Of a stretch of 64,000 nucleotides of DNA, positions 45,340-53,918 are shown in pieces. Position numbers and translations under genes: made by a program. This DNA comes from Halopiger xanaduensis SH-6. GTDB taxonomy: Archaea > Halobacteriota > Halobacteria > Halobacteriales > Natrialbaceae. The DNA is taken from contig NC_015666.1 in NCBI RefSeq assembly GCF_000217715.1, forward strand, positions 3,546,270-3,610,269, in the 5' to 3' direction. The notes beneath the pieces were generated by a model. The model made no database searches. It was not told the origin of the DNA and worked only from the letters and a program-made list of their open reading frames with translations. Position 1 is the first letter of the stretch; the number at the start of each line of letters is the position of its first letter.

Positions 45340-46176
45340 ATGAGCGACGCTCCCATCACCACCGAGACCGTTTCCGTACAGGGTGCCGAGATTCCGGTGC
45401 TCGGATTCGGCACCGCGCGGATGACCGGCGACGAGTGCCGGCAGGCTGTCGAAACCGCCCTCGAGGTCGGCTACCGCCACGTCGACACGGCCCAGATGTA
45501 CGACAACGAACGGGCCGTCGGCGAGGCGATCGCAAACAGCGCCGTCGACCGCGAGGACGTCTTCGTCGTCACGAAGGTCCACCCCGACAACGCCGCCTAC
45601 GACGACGTCCTCGAGACGACCCGAGAGAGCCTCGAGCGACTCGGCCTGTCGACCGTCGACCTGCTCCTCTTACACGCTCCCAGCGACCGGGCGCCGCTCG
45701 AGGAGACCGTCGACGCGATGAACGAACTCCAAGCGGCGGGCGCCGTCGACCACATCGGCGTCAGCAACTTCTCCGTCGGGCAACTCGAGGACGCGATTGC
45801 CCTTTCGGAGACGCCGATCGTCGCCAACCAGGTGAAGTACCACCCCTATCACCACCGGGACGACCTCCTCGAGTACTGCGTCGAAAACGACGTCTGCCTG
45901 ACGGCGTACAGCCCGCTCGCGGAGGGGGCGGTGCCGGGCGACGATCGGCTCGTGGAGATCGGCGCGGACTACGACAAATCCGCGGCGCAGGTCGCCCTGC
46001 GCTGGCTGCTCCAGCAGCCGTCCGTCGCGCCCATTCCGAAGGCGGCGAGCCGCGAGCACATCGAGGCGAACGCGGACGTGTTCGACTTCGAACTCGACGA
46101 CGAGGAGATGGCGGCGGTCACTGAAGTCGGCGACGGCGTCTGGAATCGGCTGGCCGCCAAACTCGGGCTGCGGTGA
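45340..46176 (+). CDS. Aldo/keto reductase
   Basis: 278 residues, with the AKR sequence VLGFGTARMTGDECRQAVETALEVGYRHVDTAQMYDNERAVGEAI (catalytic Asp and Tyr). EDVFVVTKVHPDNAAYDD carries the active Lys and LHAPSDRAPLEETVDAMNEL replaces the usual LIHWP. HIGVSNFS, VANQVKYHPYHHR and SVAPIPKAASREHIEANADVFDFEL bind NADP(H). Similar haloarchaeal enzymes reduce aldehydes or keto sugars. Confidence 0.92.
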   Translation: MSDAPITTETVSVQGAEIPVLGFGTARMTGDECRQAVETALEVGYRHVDTAQMYDNERAVGEAIANSAVDREDVFVVTKVHPDNAAYDDVLETTRESLERLGLSTVDLLLLHAPSDRAPLEETVDAMNELQAAGAVDHIGVSNFSVGQLEDAIALSETPIVANQVKYHPYHHRDDLLEYCVENDVCLTAYSPLAEGAVPGDDRLVEIGADYDKSAAQVALRWLLQQPSVAPIPKAASREHIEANADVFDFELDDEEMAAVTEVGDGVWNRLAAKLGLR

Positions 46177-46304
46177 CCGATCTCGGGCTACGGTGATCGC
46201 TCGAAGAGCAGTCCGCCGTCGCTCGAGCGACTGAGGGACAGTGTCACTTCGCCCGCACACGTCGACCCCACGATATTTGTCACCGATCCGCGAATATCAC
46301 ACTC

Positions 46305-46688
46305 ATGCAGTTCGATCACGCGGGCATCGCGACCGACGCGGCGGCAGAACTCGGCGACCGATACGAAACCCTGTTCGGCCTCGAGATCGCCCACGAGGAG
46401 ACGTTCGACGGCATGCGCGTCGTCTTCCTCGACTGCGGGAACGGCTACCTCGAACTCCTCGAACCGCTCGAGGACGGGACGATCGCGCAGTACCTCGACG
46501 ACCACGGAGCGGGGATTCACCACCTCGCGTTCGCCACCGACGATATCGAGGGAGCGCTCGAGCGGGCGCGCGAGAACGACGTGCGACTCGTCGACGAGGA
46601 GCCGCGACCGGGCGCGTGGGGCCACTCGGTCGCCTTTCTCCATCCGACGGATACTGGTGGCGTGCTGATAGAATTCGTCGAGCACTGA
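46305..46688 (+). CDS. mce: Methylmalonyl-CoA epimerase
   Basis: 127 residues in one VOC module. QFDHAGIATDAAAELGDRYE, GNGYLELLEPLEDGTIAQYLDDHGAGIHHLAFATDDIEGALE and GGVLIEFVEH match the epimerase; the metal ligands His4, His in HHLAF and the late Glu are present. It interconverts (R)- and (S)-methylmalonyl-CoA. It lies 3.5 kb downstream of the mutase gene, in the same direction but not in one compact operon. Confidence 0.88.
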   Translation: MQFDHAGIATDAAAELGDRYETLFGLEIAHEETFDGMRVVFLDCGNGYLELLEPLEDGTIAQYLDDHGAGIHHLAFATDDIEGALERARENDVRLVDEEPRPGAWGHSVAFLHPTDTGGVLIEFVEH

Positions 46689-46887
46689 CCGGCAGCTGCG
46701 ATCGTCGGTGACGCTGTGTTCACCACAGCGGAGCGGAATCCTCGAGACGGCTTCCAGTGGCGGCTAGCAAAAGCGCGAATCGTAACGGAAATCGCGCAAA
46801 CGTCGGACGCACGAAACGCTTACTGAGTTGTCGAGTAATCTTTTCCTGTAACCTTTCGGGTACGTCTCATATCCGCTCCGGGTGTGG
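46689..46887. other. Intergenic, nothing recognisable
   Basis: About 200 bp between the convergent epimerase and flavin reductase genes. It contains an AGTAATCTTTTCC tract, which might terminate the reductase or epimerase transcripts, but no clear structure. Confidence 0.4.
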
Positions 46888-47532
46888 TTACCCGAAGCTC
46901 TCGATCAGCGCCTCGTCCGAATCGCCGCCGGCGTCGTCGATCGAGTCGGCGACGAACGTGACGAACTCGTCGAACCCGAACGCGTAGATCCGGCCGTCGT
47001 CCACGTGGGCTTCGATCGCGGCTGCGAGGTCCTCGTTCGCCTCGTCGTCGACGATCGTGACCGATGCGCCGTCGTCCTCGAGCGCCTCGAGTCGTTCGCG
47101 GTGTGCGGGCTCGTCGTCCTGATAGATGACGACCGCCTCGTGGCCCGCGTCGCGGGCTGCCTCGGCGATTGCGACTGCGGGACCGACGCCGGGGCCGCCC
47201 GCGATCGCGACGACGTCGGCGTCGCGCTCGTAGGTGATCGTCCCGAACGGGCCGTCGACGTGGACGGTCTCCCCGCCCTCGAGGCCGGCGAGCCAGGGTG
47301 AAAGGTCGCCGTCGGGATCGACGCCGACCGTGATCTCGAAGGTGTCGTCGACGGCCGGCGACGAGAGCGTGTAGTGGCGTTCGACGACCTCGTCGTCGCC
47401 GTCGGGGCTCGCGCGGAGCAAGACGAACTGGCCCGGCAGCGCGTCGAACGCGTCGGGCGTCTCGAGTTCGAGCGCGACGGTCTCCGGACCGACGTCGCGT
47501 ACCGATTCGACGGTTACTGGGGTCCCATCCAT
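46888..47532 (-). CDS. FNR-type flavin reductase/ferredoxin reductase-like protein
   Basis: 214 residues from MDGTPVTVESVRDVG; the open frame upstream is a low-complexity shadow. The FAD site shows RHYTLSSPAV, then VHVDGPFGTITYERD and the NAD-binding AGGPGVGPAVAIAEAA. Acidic C-terminal end. It lacks a [2Fe-2S] domain, so it would transfer electrons between NAD(P)H and a separate acceptor such as ferredoxin. It is divergent from the korAB ferredoxin oxidoreductase genes. Confidence 0.82.
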   Translation of the reverse strand: MDGTPVTVESVRDVGPETVALELETPDAFDALPGQFVLLRASPDGDDEVVERHYTLSSPAVDDTFEITVGVDPDGDLSPWLAGLEGGETVHVDGPFGTITYERDADVVAIAGGPGVGPAVAIAEAARDAGHEAVVIYQDDEPAHRERLEALEDDGASVTIVDDEANEDLAAAIEAHVDDGRIYAFGFDEFVTFVADSIDDAGGDSDEALIESFG

Positions 47533-47726
47533 GCGGGGGCGTTCGGGCGGGGGTCGAAAAGGCGTTCCGTTCGCGGTCGTTTCGTCCGGTCCGACAGGTC
47601 CGTCCGGGTCGTCGGGTCCGTCGGTCCAGCCGATTCTGACGGGGCGGAACGAACGGAACCGCAGACAGTCGAGGACCAGACATATCAGCCTGCGTTGGGG
47701 TGACCCGGTGAGGGTTTCAGAAGCCT

Positions 47727-47735
47727 TTTCATTTA
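47727..47735 (+). promoter_or_regulatory. Box A of korAB
   Basis: TTTCATTTA is centred about 28 bp before the korA ATG. A GGAGG at 47738-47742 is 16 bp from the ATG and probably upstream of transcription start. Confidence 0.45.
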
Positions 47736-47758
47736 CTGGAGGCAAGGTGCGGCATAAC

Positions 47759-49513
47759 ATGGCTGAGGACCTCAACTGGGCGGTCGGAGGCGAGGCCGGC
47801 GACGGTATCGACTCCACCGGAAAAATCTTTGCTCAGGCCCTGTCCAGAGCCGGGCGACACGTGTTCACCTCGAAGGACTTCGCGTCGCGGATCCGCGGCG
47901 GCTACACCGCCTACAAGATCCGCACGTCGGTCGATCGCGTCCAAAGCGTCGTCGACCGACTCGACATTCTCGTCGCACTGACACAACGGACGATCGACGA
48001 GAATCTGGACGAGCTCCACGAGGACAGCGCCATCATCTACGACGGCGAACGCTCCTGGGAGGCCGAGATTCCCGACGAGATGACGGCGGTCGACGTCCCG
48101 CTGAAGTCGCTGGCCGAAGACGCCGGCGGTGCGATCATGCGCAACATCGTCGCGCTCGGGGCCGCCTGCGAGATCACCAACTTCGACGTCGAGTACCTCG
48201 ACGAAGCCCTCGAGAAGCGCTTCGGCGGGAAGGGCTCGAAGATCGTCGAGAACAACAAGGAAGCCGCCCGGTTGGGCCAGCAGTACGTCCAGGAGAACTA
48301 CGATCTGGATCTCGACTACGATCTCGATACCACTGACGAGGACTACGTCCTGCTGAACGGCAACGAAGCGATCGGGATGGGAGCTCTCGCCGCCGGCTGC
48401 CGGTTCTACGCGGGATACCCGATCACGCCCGCGACCTCCATCATGGAGTACCTGACGGGCCGCATCGAGGACTACGGCGGCCACGTCGTGCAGGCCGAGG
48501 ACGAACTCTCGGCGATCAACATGGCGCTGGGCGCCGCACGCAGCGGCGCGCGAGCGATGACCGCGACCTCCGGCGCCGGGATCGACCTGATGACCGAGAC
48601 CTTCGGCCTCGTCGCACAGAGCGAGACGCCGCTGGTCATCACCGACGTGCAGCGCTCGGGTCCCTCGACGGGGATGCCGACCAAGCAGGAGCAGGGCGAC
48701 CTCAACATGGCGCTGTACGGCGGCCACGGCGAGATCCCGCGGTTCGTCGTCACTCCGACGTCGATCGCCGAGTGTTTCTGGAAGACCGTCGAGGCGTTCA
48801 ACCTCGCCGAGAAGTACCAGATCCCCGTCTTCCTCGTGTCCGATCTGGCGATGTCGGTCACCGAACAGACGTTCCGACCGGAGACCTTCGACATGGACGA
48901 AGTCGAGATCGACCGCGGCAAGCTCGTCGACGAGGACGAAGTCGACGAGTGGCTCGACGCGCAGGGTCGGTTCCGCGCCCACGCCGTCACCGAGGACGGC
49001 GTCAGCCCCCGCGCCATCCCCGGCACGACAGACGGCGCTCACATGTCCACCGGCCTCGAGCACGACGAACTCGGCCGCCGGACCGAGGACGAGGACGAGC
49101 GCGTCCAGCAGGTCGACAAGCGCTATCGCAAGGTCGAAACCGCCGAGGAGCAGGAGGACTGGGACTACCGCGAGTTCGGCGATTCCGACGCCGACAACCT
49201 CGTCATCTCCTGGGGATCGAACGAGGGCGCGCTGCGGGAAGCGCTCGAGTACCTCGAGGCGGACGACATCGACCTGCGCGTGATCTCGGTGCCCTACATC
49301 TTCCCGCGCCCGGACCTCTCCGACGAGATCGAGGCTGCCGACGAGGTCGTCGTCGTCGAGTGTAACGCGACCGGGCAGTTCGCGGACCTGCTCGAGCACG
49401 ACGCACTTACCCGTCTCAAGCGCATTAACAAGTACACCGGCGTCCGCTTCAAGGCGGACGAACTCGCCGACCAGATCACCGACAAACTCACCGAGGAGGT
49501 GCCTGCACAATGA
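47759..49513 (+). CDS. korA: 2-oxoacid:ferredoxin oxidoreductase, alpha (gamma-alpha fused) subunit
   Basis: 584 residues. The N-terminal gamma-type domain has VGGEAGDGIDSTGKIFAQALSRAG and ITKDFA-like SKDFASRIRGGY. From about residue 200 the pyrimidine-binding alpha domain reads GNEAIGMGALAAGCRFYAGYPITPATSIMEYL, QAEDELSAINMALGAARSG and TSGAGIDLMTETFGL. With KorB it decarboxylates 2-oxoacids (2-oxoglutarate or pyruvate) with CoA and reduces ferredoxin. The symbol reflects the fused gamma-alpha haloarchaeal type; the substrate is not proved. Confidence 0.92.
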   Translation: MAEDLNWAVGGEAGDGIDSTGKIFAQALSRAGRHVFTSKDFASRIRGGYTAYKIRTSVDRVQSVVDRLDILVALTQRTIDENLDELHEDSAIIYDGERSWEAEIPDEMTAVDVPLKSLAEDAGGAIMRNIVALGAACEITNFDVEYLDEALEKRFGGKGSKIVENNKEAARLGQQYVQENYDLDLDYDLDTTDEDYVLLNGNEAIGMGALAAGCRFYAGYPITPATSIMEYLTGRIEDYGGHVVQAEDELSAINMALGAARSGARAMTATSGAGIDLMTETFGLVAQSETPLVITDVQRSGPSTGMPTKQEQGDLNMALYGGHGEIPRFVVTPTSIAECFWKTVEAFNLAEKYQIPVFLVSDLAMSVTEQTFRPETFDMDEVEIDRGKLVDEDEVDEWLDAQGRFRAHAVTEDGVSPRAIPGTTDGAHMSTGLEHDELGRRTEDEDERVQQVDKRYRKVETAEEQEDWDYREFGDSDADNLVISWGSNEGALREALEYLEADDIDLRVISVPYIFPRPDLSDEIEAADEVVVVECNATGQFADLLEHDALTRLKRINKYTGVRFKADELADQITDKLTEEVPAQ

Positions 49514-50376
49514 GCTCCGACGTTCGATTCACCGACTTCAAATCCGACAAGCAACCCACCTGGTGTCCCGGCTGCGGGGACTTCGGGACGATGAACGGCA
49601 TGATGAAAGCCCTCGCCGAGACCGGCAACGACCCCGACAACACGTTCGTGGTCGCCGGGATCGGCTGTTCCGGCAAGATCGGGACCTACATGCACAGCTA
49701 CGCGCTGCACGGGGTCCACGGTCGCGCGCTGCCGGTCGGACAGGGCGTCAAGATGGCCCGCCCCGACATCGAAGTGATGGTCGCCGGCGGCGACGGCGAC
49801 GGCTACTCGATCGGTGCCGGTCACTTCGTCCACGCCGTCCGCCGGAACGTCGACATGACCTACGTCGTCATGGACAACCGCATCTACGGGCTGACGAAGG
49901 GCCAGGCCTCGCCGACCTCGCGGTCGGACTTCGAGACCTCGACGACTCCCGAAGGACCCAAGCAGCCGCCGGTCAACCCGCTCGCACTGGCGCTCGCTTC
50001 GGGTGCTTCCTTCATCGCCCAGTCGTTCTCCTCGGACGCGCTGCGCCACCAGGAGATCGTTCAGGAGGCCATCGAGCACGACGGCTTCGGCTTCGTCAAC
50101 GTCTTCAGCCCCTGCGTCACGTTCAACGACGTCGACACCTACGACTACTTCCGCGACAACCTCGTCGACCTGCAGGAGGACGAAGACCACGATCCCAACG
50201 ACTACGAGGCCGCCAAGGAGGTCATCCTCGACAGCGACAAGGAGTACCAGGGCGTGATGTACAAGGACGAGAACTCCGTCCCGTACCACGAGAAACACGG
50301 CGTCACCGAAGACATGTCCGAGATTCCCGAGGGCGCGCCCGAGGACGCGATGGACCTCGTCCGCGAGTTCTACTGA
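49510..50376 (+). CDS. korB: 2-oxoacid:ferredoxin oxidoreductase, beta subunit
   Basis: 288 residues. The Fe-S cysteines CPGCGDFGTMNGM (first pair), GIGCSGKIGTYMHSYALHGVHGRALPVGQGVKMARPDIEVMVAGGDGDGYSIGAGHFVHA and VVMDNRIYGLTKGQASPTS (TPP) are all present. The start overlaps the korA stop (ATGA), so the pair is coupled and forms one enzyme. Confidence 0.95.
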   Translation: MSSDVRFTDFKSDKQPTWCPGCGDFGTMNGMMKALAETGNDPDNTFVVAGIGCSGKIGTYMHSYALHGVHGRALPVGQGVKMARPDIEVMVAGGDGDGYSIGAGHFVHAVRRNVDMTYVVMDNRIYGLTKGQASPTSRSDFETSTTPEGPKQPPVNPLALALASGASFIAQSFSSDALRHQEIVQEAIEHDGFGFVNVFSPCVTFNDVDTYDYFRDNLVDLQEDEDHDPNDYEAAKEVILDSDKEYQGVMYKDENSVPYHEKHGVTEDMSEIPEGAPEDAMDLVREFY

Positions 50377-50555
50377 GCGGCGCCACCGTCGCCGTTCGCG
50401 GTCCCGATTCGACGTCGGTTTCTTCGTTTTGCGGTTCGACTTCGACCATCTCGAGCGAGATTGTCGAGTCTCCTCGCTCTGTCGTTCTCGAGTTCGCGTT
50501 CACGGTTCGTCCAGAAAGAGCGACTAGCGACGCGTCGATGCGGCTCAGACCGAGA

Positions 50556-51212
50556 TCAGACCGGGTGTTCGACCGATTCCATCAGCACCTCGAGGTTCGC
50601 CGACTCCTCGGCGAACGGTTTCGGGTGGCTCCCGACGAGGATCAGCAGGTCCTCCTCGTGGGCGAACGACGTCAGCGAGATTTCGACCTCGACCGTGCGG
50701 CCCTCGAACTCGGTTTCGCCCGAGAAGACGTCGACCTCGCGGCCGGCGCCCAGAATATCGAGGCCGAACGACTCCTCGCGGCCGATGTTCCGGACCGAGC
50801 CGAAGTCGTCGCCGGCGCGGTTCATCACCTCCTCGAGCAGTTCCTCGTTGCTCATGTTCTCGATCGGGTTGAACGATCGGCCGGCGACTTCGATCGCGGG
50901 AATCGAGACGGCCGCGAAGACGCTCGCGTCGATCGTCTCGCCCTGAAGGTCGCGCGCCTTCGAATAGAGCGAGAGCCACATCGACGCCCGAACGTCGCGT
51001 TCGACGCCGGCCTGAATCGTCTCGTCGATCGACTGCTCCTCGACCTGGGTTTCCTCGTAGCCCGTTTCCTCGAACGCGGCGTCGGTCGGCGCCACGCGTT
51101 CGGCGTCGAACTCGAGCGGGCCGTTCCCGAGGACGAAGTCGAGACAGCCGGCGGTCAGTGCGAGCGCACTCGTCGTGCCCGCGGCGAGTAGCGAACGGCG
51201 AGAGGGAGTCAT
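50556..51212 (-). CDS. DUF6517-type lipoprotein
   Basis: 218 residues with MTPSRRSLLAAGTTSALALTAGC, a Tat-like RR and a lipobox with Cys23. The mature domain LEFDAERVAPTDAAFEETGYEET.. and IPAIEVAGRSFNPIENMSNEELLEEVMNRAG resembles haloarchaeal DUF6517 lipoproteins, as I recall. Function is unknown. The CTAATATA box A on the minus strand (about 51237-51243) lies 25-31 bp before the start. Confidence 0.75.
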   Translation of the reverse strand: MTPSRRSLLAAGTTSALALTAGCLDFVLGNGPLEFDAERVAPTDAAFEETGYEETQVEEQSIDETIQAGVERDVRASMWLSLYSKARDLQGETIDASVFAAVSIPAIEVAGRSFNPIENMSNEELLEEVMNRAGDDFGSVRNIGREESFGLDILGAGREVDVFSGETEFEGRTVEVEISLTSFAHEEDLLILVGSHPKPFAEESANLEVLMESVEHPV

Positions 51213-51376
51213 GCTCGAGTAGTTCGACAGGAGCCGTATATTAGTTGCGGCTTCTGTGATTTCGTAGTCAAGACGGTTTCTATCGACTGATTATCACGTA
51301 TTGCGAACGGTCGTCGATTCGGACTCGAGGACGAACACAGCAAGCGTTATCGGGATCGACTGCGCGCGTGTAGCAT

Positions 51377-52498
51377 ATGACGGAGTTCTCACAGCGGGTC
51401 GAACAGGTGTCGATCAGCGGCATCCGAGAGGTGTTCGAGGCCGCCGGCGACGACGCGATCAACCTCGGGCTGGGCCAGCCCGATTTCCCGACGCCCGCCC
51501 ACGCTCGCCGCGGGGCGATCGAGGCCATCGAGAACGGGCTGACCGACGCCTACACGTCGAACAAGGGCACGGAGAGCCTCCGCGAGGCCATCGCGGCGAA
51601 GTACGACCGCGACTACGGCCTCGAGGTCGAGCCCCGCGATATCATCGCCACCTCGGGCGGCAGCGAGGCGCTGCACATCGCGCTCGAGGCCCACGTCGAT
51701 CCCGGCGAGGAAGTCATCTTCCCCGACCCCGGATTCGTCTCCTACGACGCGCTGACGAAGCTCGCCGGCGGGACGCCGAAGCCGGTCGGACTGCGCGAGG
51801 ACCTGACGCTCGATCCCGAAACCGTCGAAGAGAACATTACGGAGGACACGGCTGCGTTCGTCGTCAACAGCCCCGCCAACCCGACGGGCGCGGTCCAGAG
51901 CGAGGCGGACATACGGGAGTTCGCGCGCATCGCCGACGAACACGACGTGCTCTGCATTTCCGACGAGGTTTACGAGAAGATCGTCTTCGACGGCGTTCAC
52001 CGCTCGCCGATGGAGTTCGCCGAGACGGACAACGTCGTCGTCGTCAGCGCCTGCTCGAAGACCTACTCGATGACCGGCTGGCGGCTGGGCTGGGTCGTCG
52101 GTTCCAACCGCCGCATCGAGCGCATGTTGCGGGTCCACCAGTACGGCCAGGCCTGCGCCTCCGCGCCGGCCCAGTACGCCGCCGAGGCCGCGCTGACCGG
52201 TCCCCAGGACCCCGTCGATGAGATGGTCGACGCTTTCGAAGAGCGGCGCGACGTCGTCCTCGACGGCCTCGAGGACGCCGGCCTCGAGGTGCCGACGCCG
52301 TCGGGCGCGTTCTACGCGATGCCGAAGGTGCCCGAGGGCTGGGTCGACGAGGTGCTCGACCGCGGCGTGGTCGTCGTCCCCGGCGACGCCTTCGGCGAGC
52401 ACGGCGAGGGCTACGCGCGACTGTCCTACGCGACCGGGATGGAGGACCTGAAGGAGGCCCTCGAGATCATGGACGAGGCGACGCGGGCGGTGCAGTAG
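51377..52498 (+). CDS. Class I/II pyridoxal-phosphate aminotransferase
   Basis: 373 residues. INLGLGQPDFPTPAHARRGAIEAIENGLTDAYTSNKGTESLREAIAAKY and the PLP-binding Lys in SACSKTYSMTGWRLGW are clear; VVNSPANPTGAV and EVYEKIVFDG are also typical. It transfers amino groups, probably aspartate, alanine or aromatic amino acids; the substrate cannot be read. GCGTTATCGG about 25-33 bp before the ATG may be the box A. Confidence 0.93.
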   Translation: MTEFSQRVEQVSISGIREVFEAAGDDAINLGLGQPDFPTPAHARRGAIEAIENGLTDAYTSNKGTESLREAIAAKYDRDYGLEVEPRDIIATSGGSEALHIALEAHVDPGEEVIFPDPGFVSYDALTKLAGGTPKPVGLREDLTLDPETVEENITEDTAAFVVNSPANPTGAVQSEADIREFARIADEHDVLCISDEVYEKIVFDGVHRSPMEFAETDNVVVVSACSKTYSMTGWRLGWVVGSNRRIERMLRVHQYGQACASAPAQYAAEAALTGPQDPVDEMVDAFEERRDVVLDGLEDAGLEVPTPSGAFYAMPKVPEGWVDEVLDRGVVVVPGDAFGEHGEGYARLSYATGMEDLKEALEIMDEATRAVQ

Positions 52499-52563
52499 TC
52501 GGCGCGTCAACCGAAGCCGTCGTCTCCACCTTTTTGCCGTCGCGCGACCAATTCCAGACCGAA

Positions 52564-53529
52564 ATGAGAGCCGTACGCCTCGAGGAACACGGCGGTCCGG
52601 ACGTACTGCAGGTCGAAGAGATCGATCGACCCGAACCCGCGAACGACGAACTGCTCGTCGAGGTCGCCGCGGCGGGAGTCAACCCCGTCGACACCTACTT
52701 CCGGGACGGGTCGTACGAACCGGTCGACGTGCCGTTCACGCCCGGCGTCGACCTCGCCGGCACCGTCGCGGAAACGGGCGACGCCGTCGAGGAGTTCGCG
52801 GCGGGCGACCGCGTCTACGGCACCGGTATCGGAAACGGGTCCTATCAGGGTTCCTACGCCGAGTACGCGACGGTGCCGACGGACCGCGTCGTCGCGCTCC
52901 CCGACGGCGCGGACCTGGCGGAGGCCGGCGCGGCGGGCGTCGTCGCCGTCACCGCCTGGCGCGCCCTGATCGATCACGCGGACTTGAACCCGGCCGAGCA
53001 CTGCCTCGTCCACGGCGGCTCCGGCGGCGTCGGCCACGCCGCCGTCCAGATCGCGGACGCGGTGAGCGCCCGCGTCATCACCACCGCCTCAGAGGATTAC
53101 CACGGCGGCCTCGAGGCGATGGGCGCCGACACCGTACTGGACTACGCTCGCGACGACCTCGCCGACGCCGTCCTCGAGGCGAGCGACGGCGGCGTCGACG
53201 TCGTGTTGGATCACCGGCTGGACGACTACCTCCAGTTCGACGCGGACGTGGCTGCAACCGGCTGTCGGGTCGTCGGGATCGGCGAAAACAGTCCCGACCC
53301 GGGCTTTACGAACGACGGCGCGGCCCGCTCGAAGGACGTCAGCTACCAGTTCATGAGCATGTTCAACACGCCGGACCTCCGCGTGCCGCTGCGCGGGGCC
53401 GCCCACCTCATGGACGCCGGCCGCCTATCCGTCGAGATCGACGAGCGGTACGACCTCGAGGAGGCCGCAGAGGCCCAGCGCGCCGTCATGGAGGACAGCG
53501 TCTTCGGAAAACTCGTACTCGAGCCCTGA
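52564..53529 (+). CDS. Zinc-free medium-chain NADPH:quinone reductase
   Basis: 321 residues from MRAVRLEEHGGPDVLQVEEIDRPEP. The substrate side shows VNPVDTYFRDGSY, and the Rossmann motif is VHGGSGGVGHAAVQIADAV. It lacks the structural zinc cysteines of alcohol dehydrogenases. Quinone reductases of this group are soluble and reduce quinones or enones by NADPH. It follows the aminotransferase after 65 bp. Confidence 0.9.
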   Translation: MRAVRLEEHGGPDVLQVEEIDRPEPANDELLVEVAAAGVNPVDTYFRDGSYEPVDVPFTPGVDLAGTVAETGDAVEEFAAGDRVYGTGIGNGSYQGSYAEYATVPTDRVVALPDGADLAEAGAAGVVAVTAWRALIDHADLNPAEHCLVHGGSGGVGHAAVQIADAVSARVITTASEDYHGGLEAMGADTVLDYARDDLADAVLEASDGGVDVVLDHRLDDYLQFDADVAATGCRVVGIGENSPDPGFTNDGAARSKDVSYQFMSMFNTPDLRVPLRGAAHLMDAGRLSVEIDERYDLEEAAEAQRAVMEDSVFGKLVLEP

Positions 53530-53542
53530 CGAACATCGACGC

Positions 53543-53836
53543 TCACCGATCCTGAAGAATTTCGTCGCAGCACCGGCGGGCCGCCTCGAGGTGCTCGTCG
53601 ACCGCTTCGTCGCCGGTGTCGCCGACTTCCGAAAGCAGTTCGCGAACCTTTGCGACGCGGTTGCGGGTCGTCTCCGCGTCGAGGTCGTTCGTCGCGACGT
53701 CGCGGGCGACGGCTTCCGCCTCGCCGATCCAGCGACTCGCGGTCCGGTCGAGCGGCAGTTCGGCCGTCGCCTCGAGGTGGTCGTGGAGTCGTTGCGTTCG
53801 TGCGTTCAGTCGCTCGTGGGGCTGGTTGTCGGACAC
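53543..53836 (-). CDS. Small helical acidic protein of unknown function
   Basis: 97 residues starting MSDNQPHERLNARTQRLHDHLEATAELPLD. It is mostly helical, with TASRWIGEAEAVARDVATNDLDAETTRNRVAKVRELLSEVGDTGDEAVDEHLEAARRCCDEILQ. Composition and codon use fit a real gene. No domain is recognised. Convergent with the quinone reductase. Confidence 0.7.
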   Translation of the reverse strand: MSDNQPHERLNARTQRLHDHLEATAELPLDRTASRWIGEAEAVARDVATNDLDAETTRNRVAKVRELLSEVGDTGDEAVDEHLEAARRCCDEILQDR

Positions 53837-53918
53837 GCTCGAGTGGACGGACTCGAGCGCCGTGAGCGTTCGTGCGACGCGGCCAAACGTTGATACGCAG
53901 CGTGGCCGACGTACGCAT

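Noticed and set aside
43215-45413. Long minus-strand open frame (732 codons) opposite the PQQ dehydrogenase
   Set aside because: Composition is a mirror of the coding strand (Val, Arg, His and Leu repeats), and the true gene on the plus strand has clear domains.
47576-47640. Repeated GGTCCGTCGG-like units upstream of the flavin reductase
   Set aside because: Imperfect and short; explained by GC-rich simple sequence between two divergent genes rather than an ordered repeat.
47729-49510. Minus-strand open frame (593 codons) opposite korA
   Set aside because: Antisense to a full-length enzyme with catalytic motifs; no independent homology visible.
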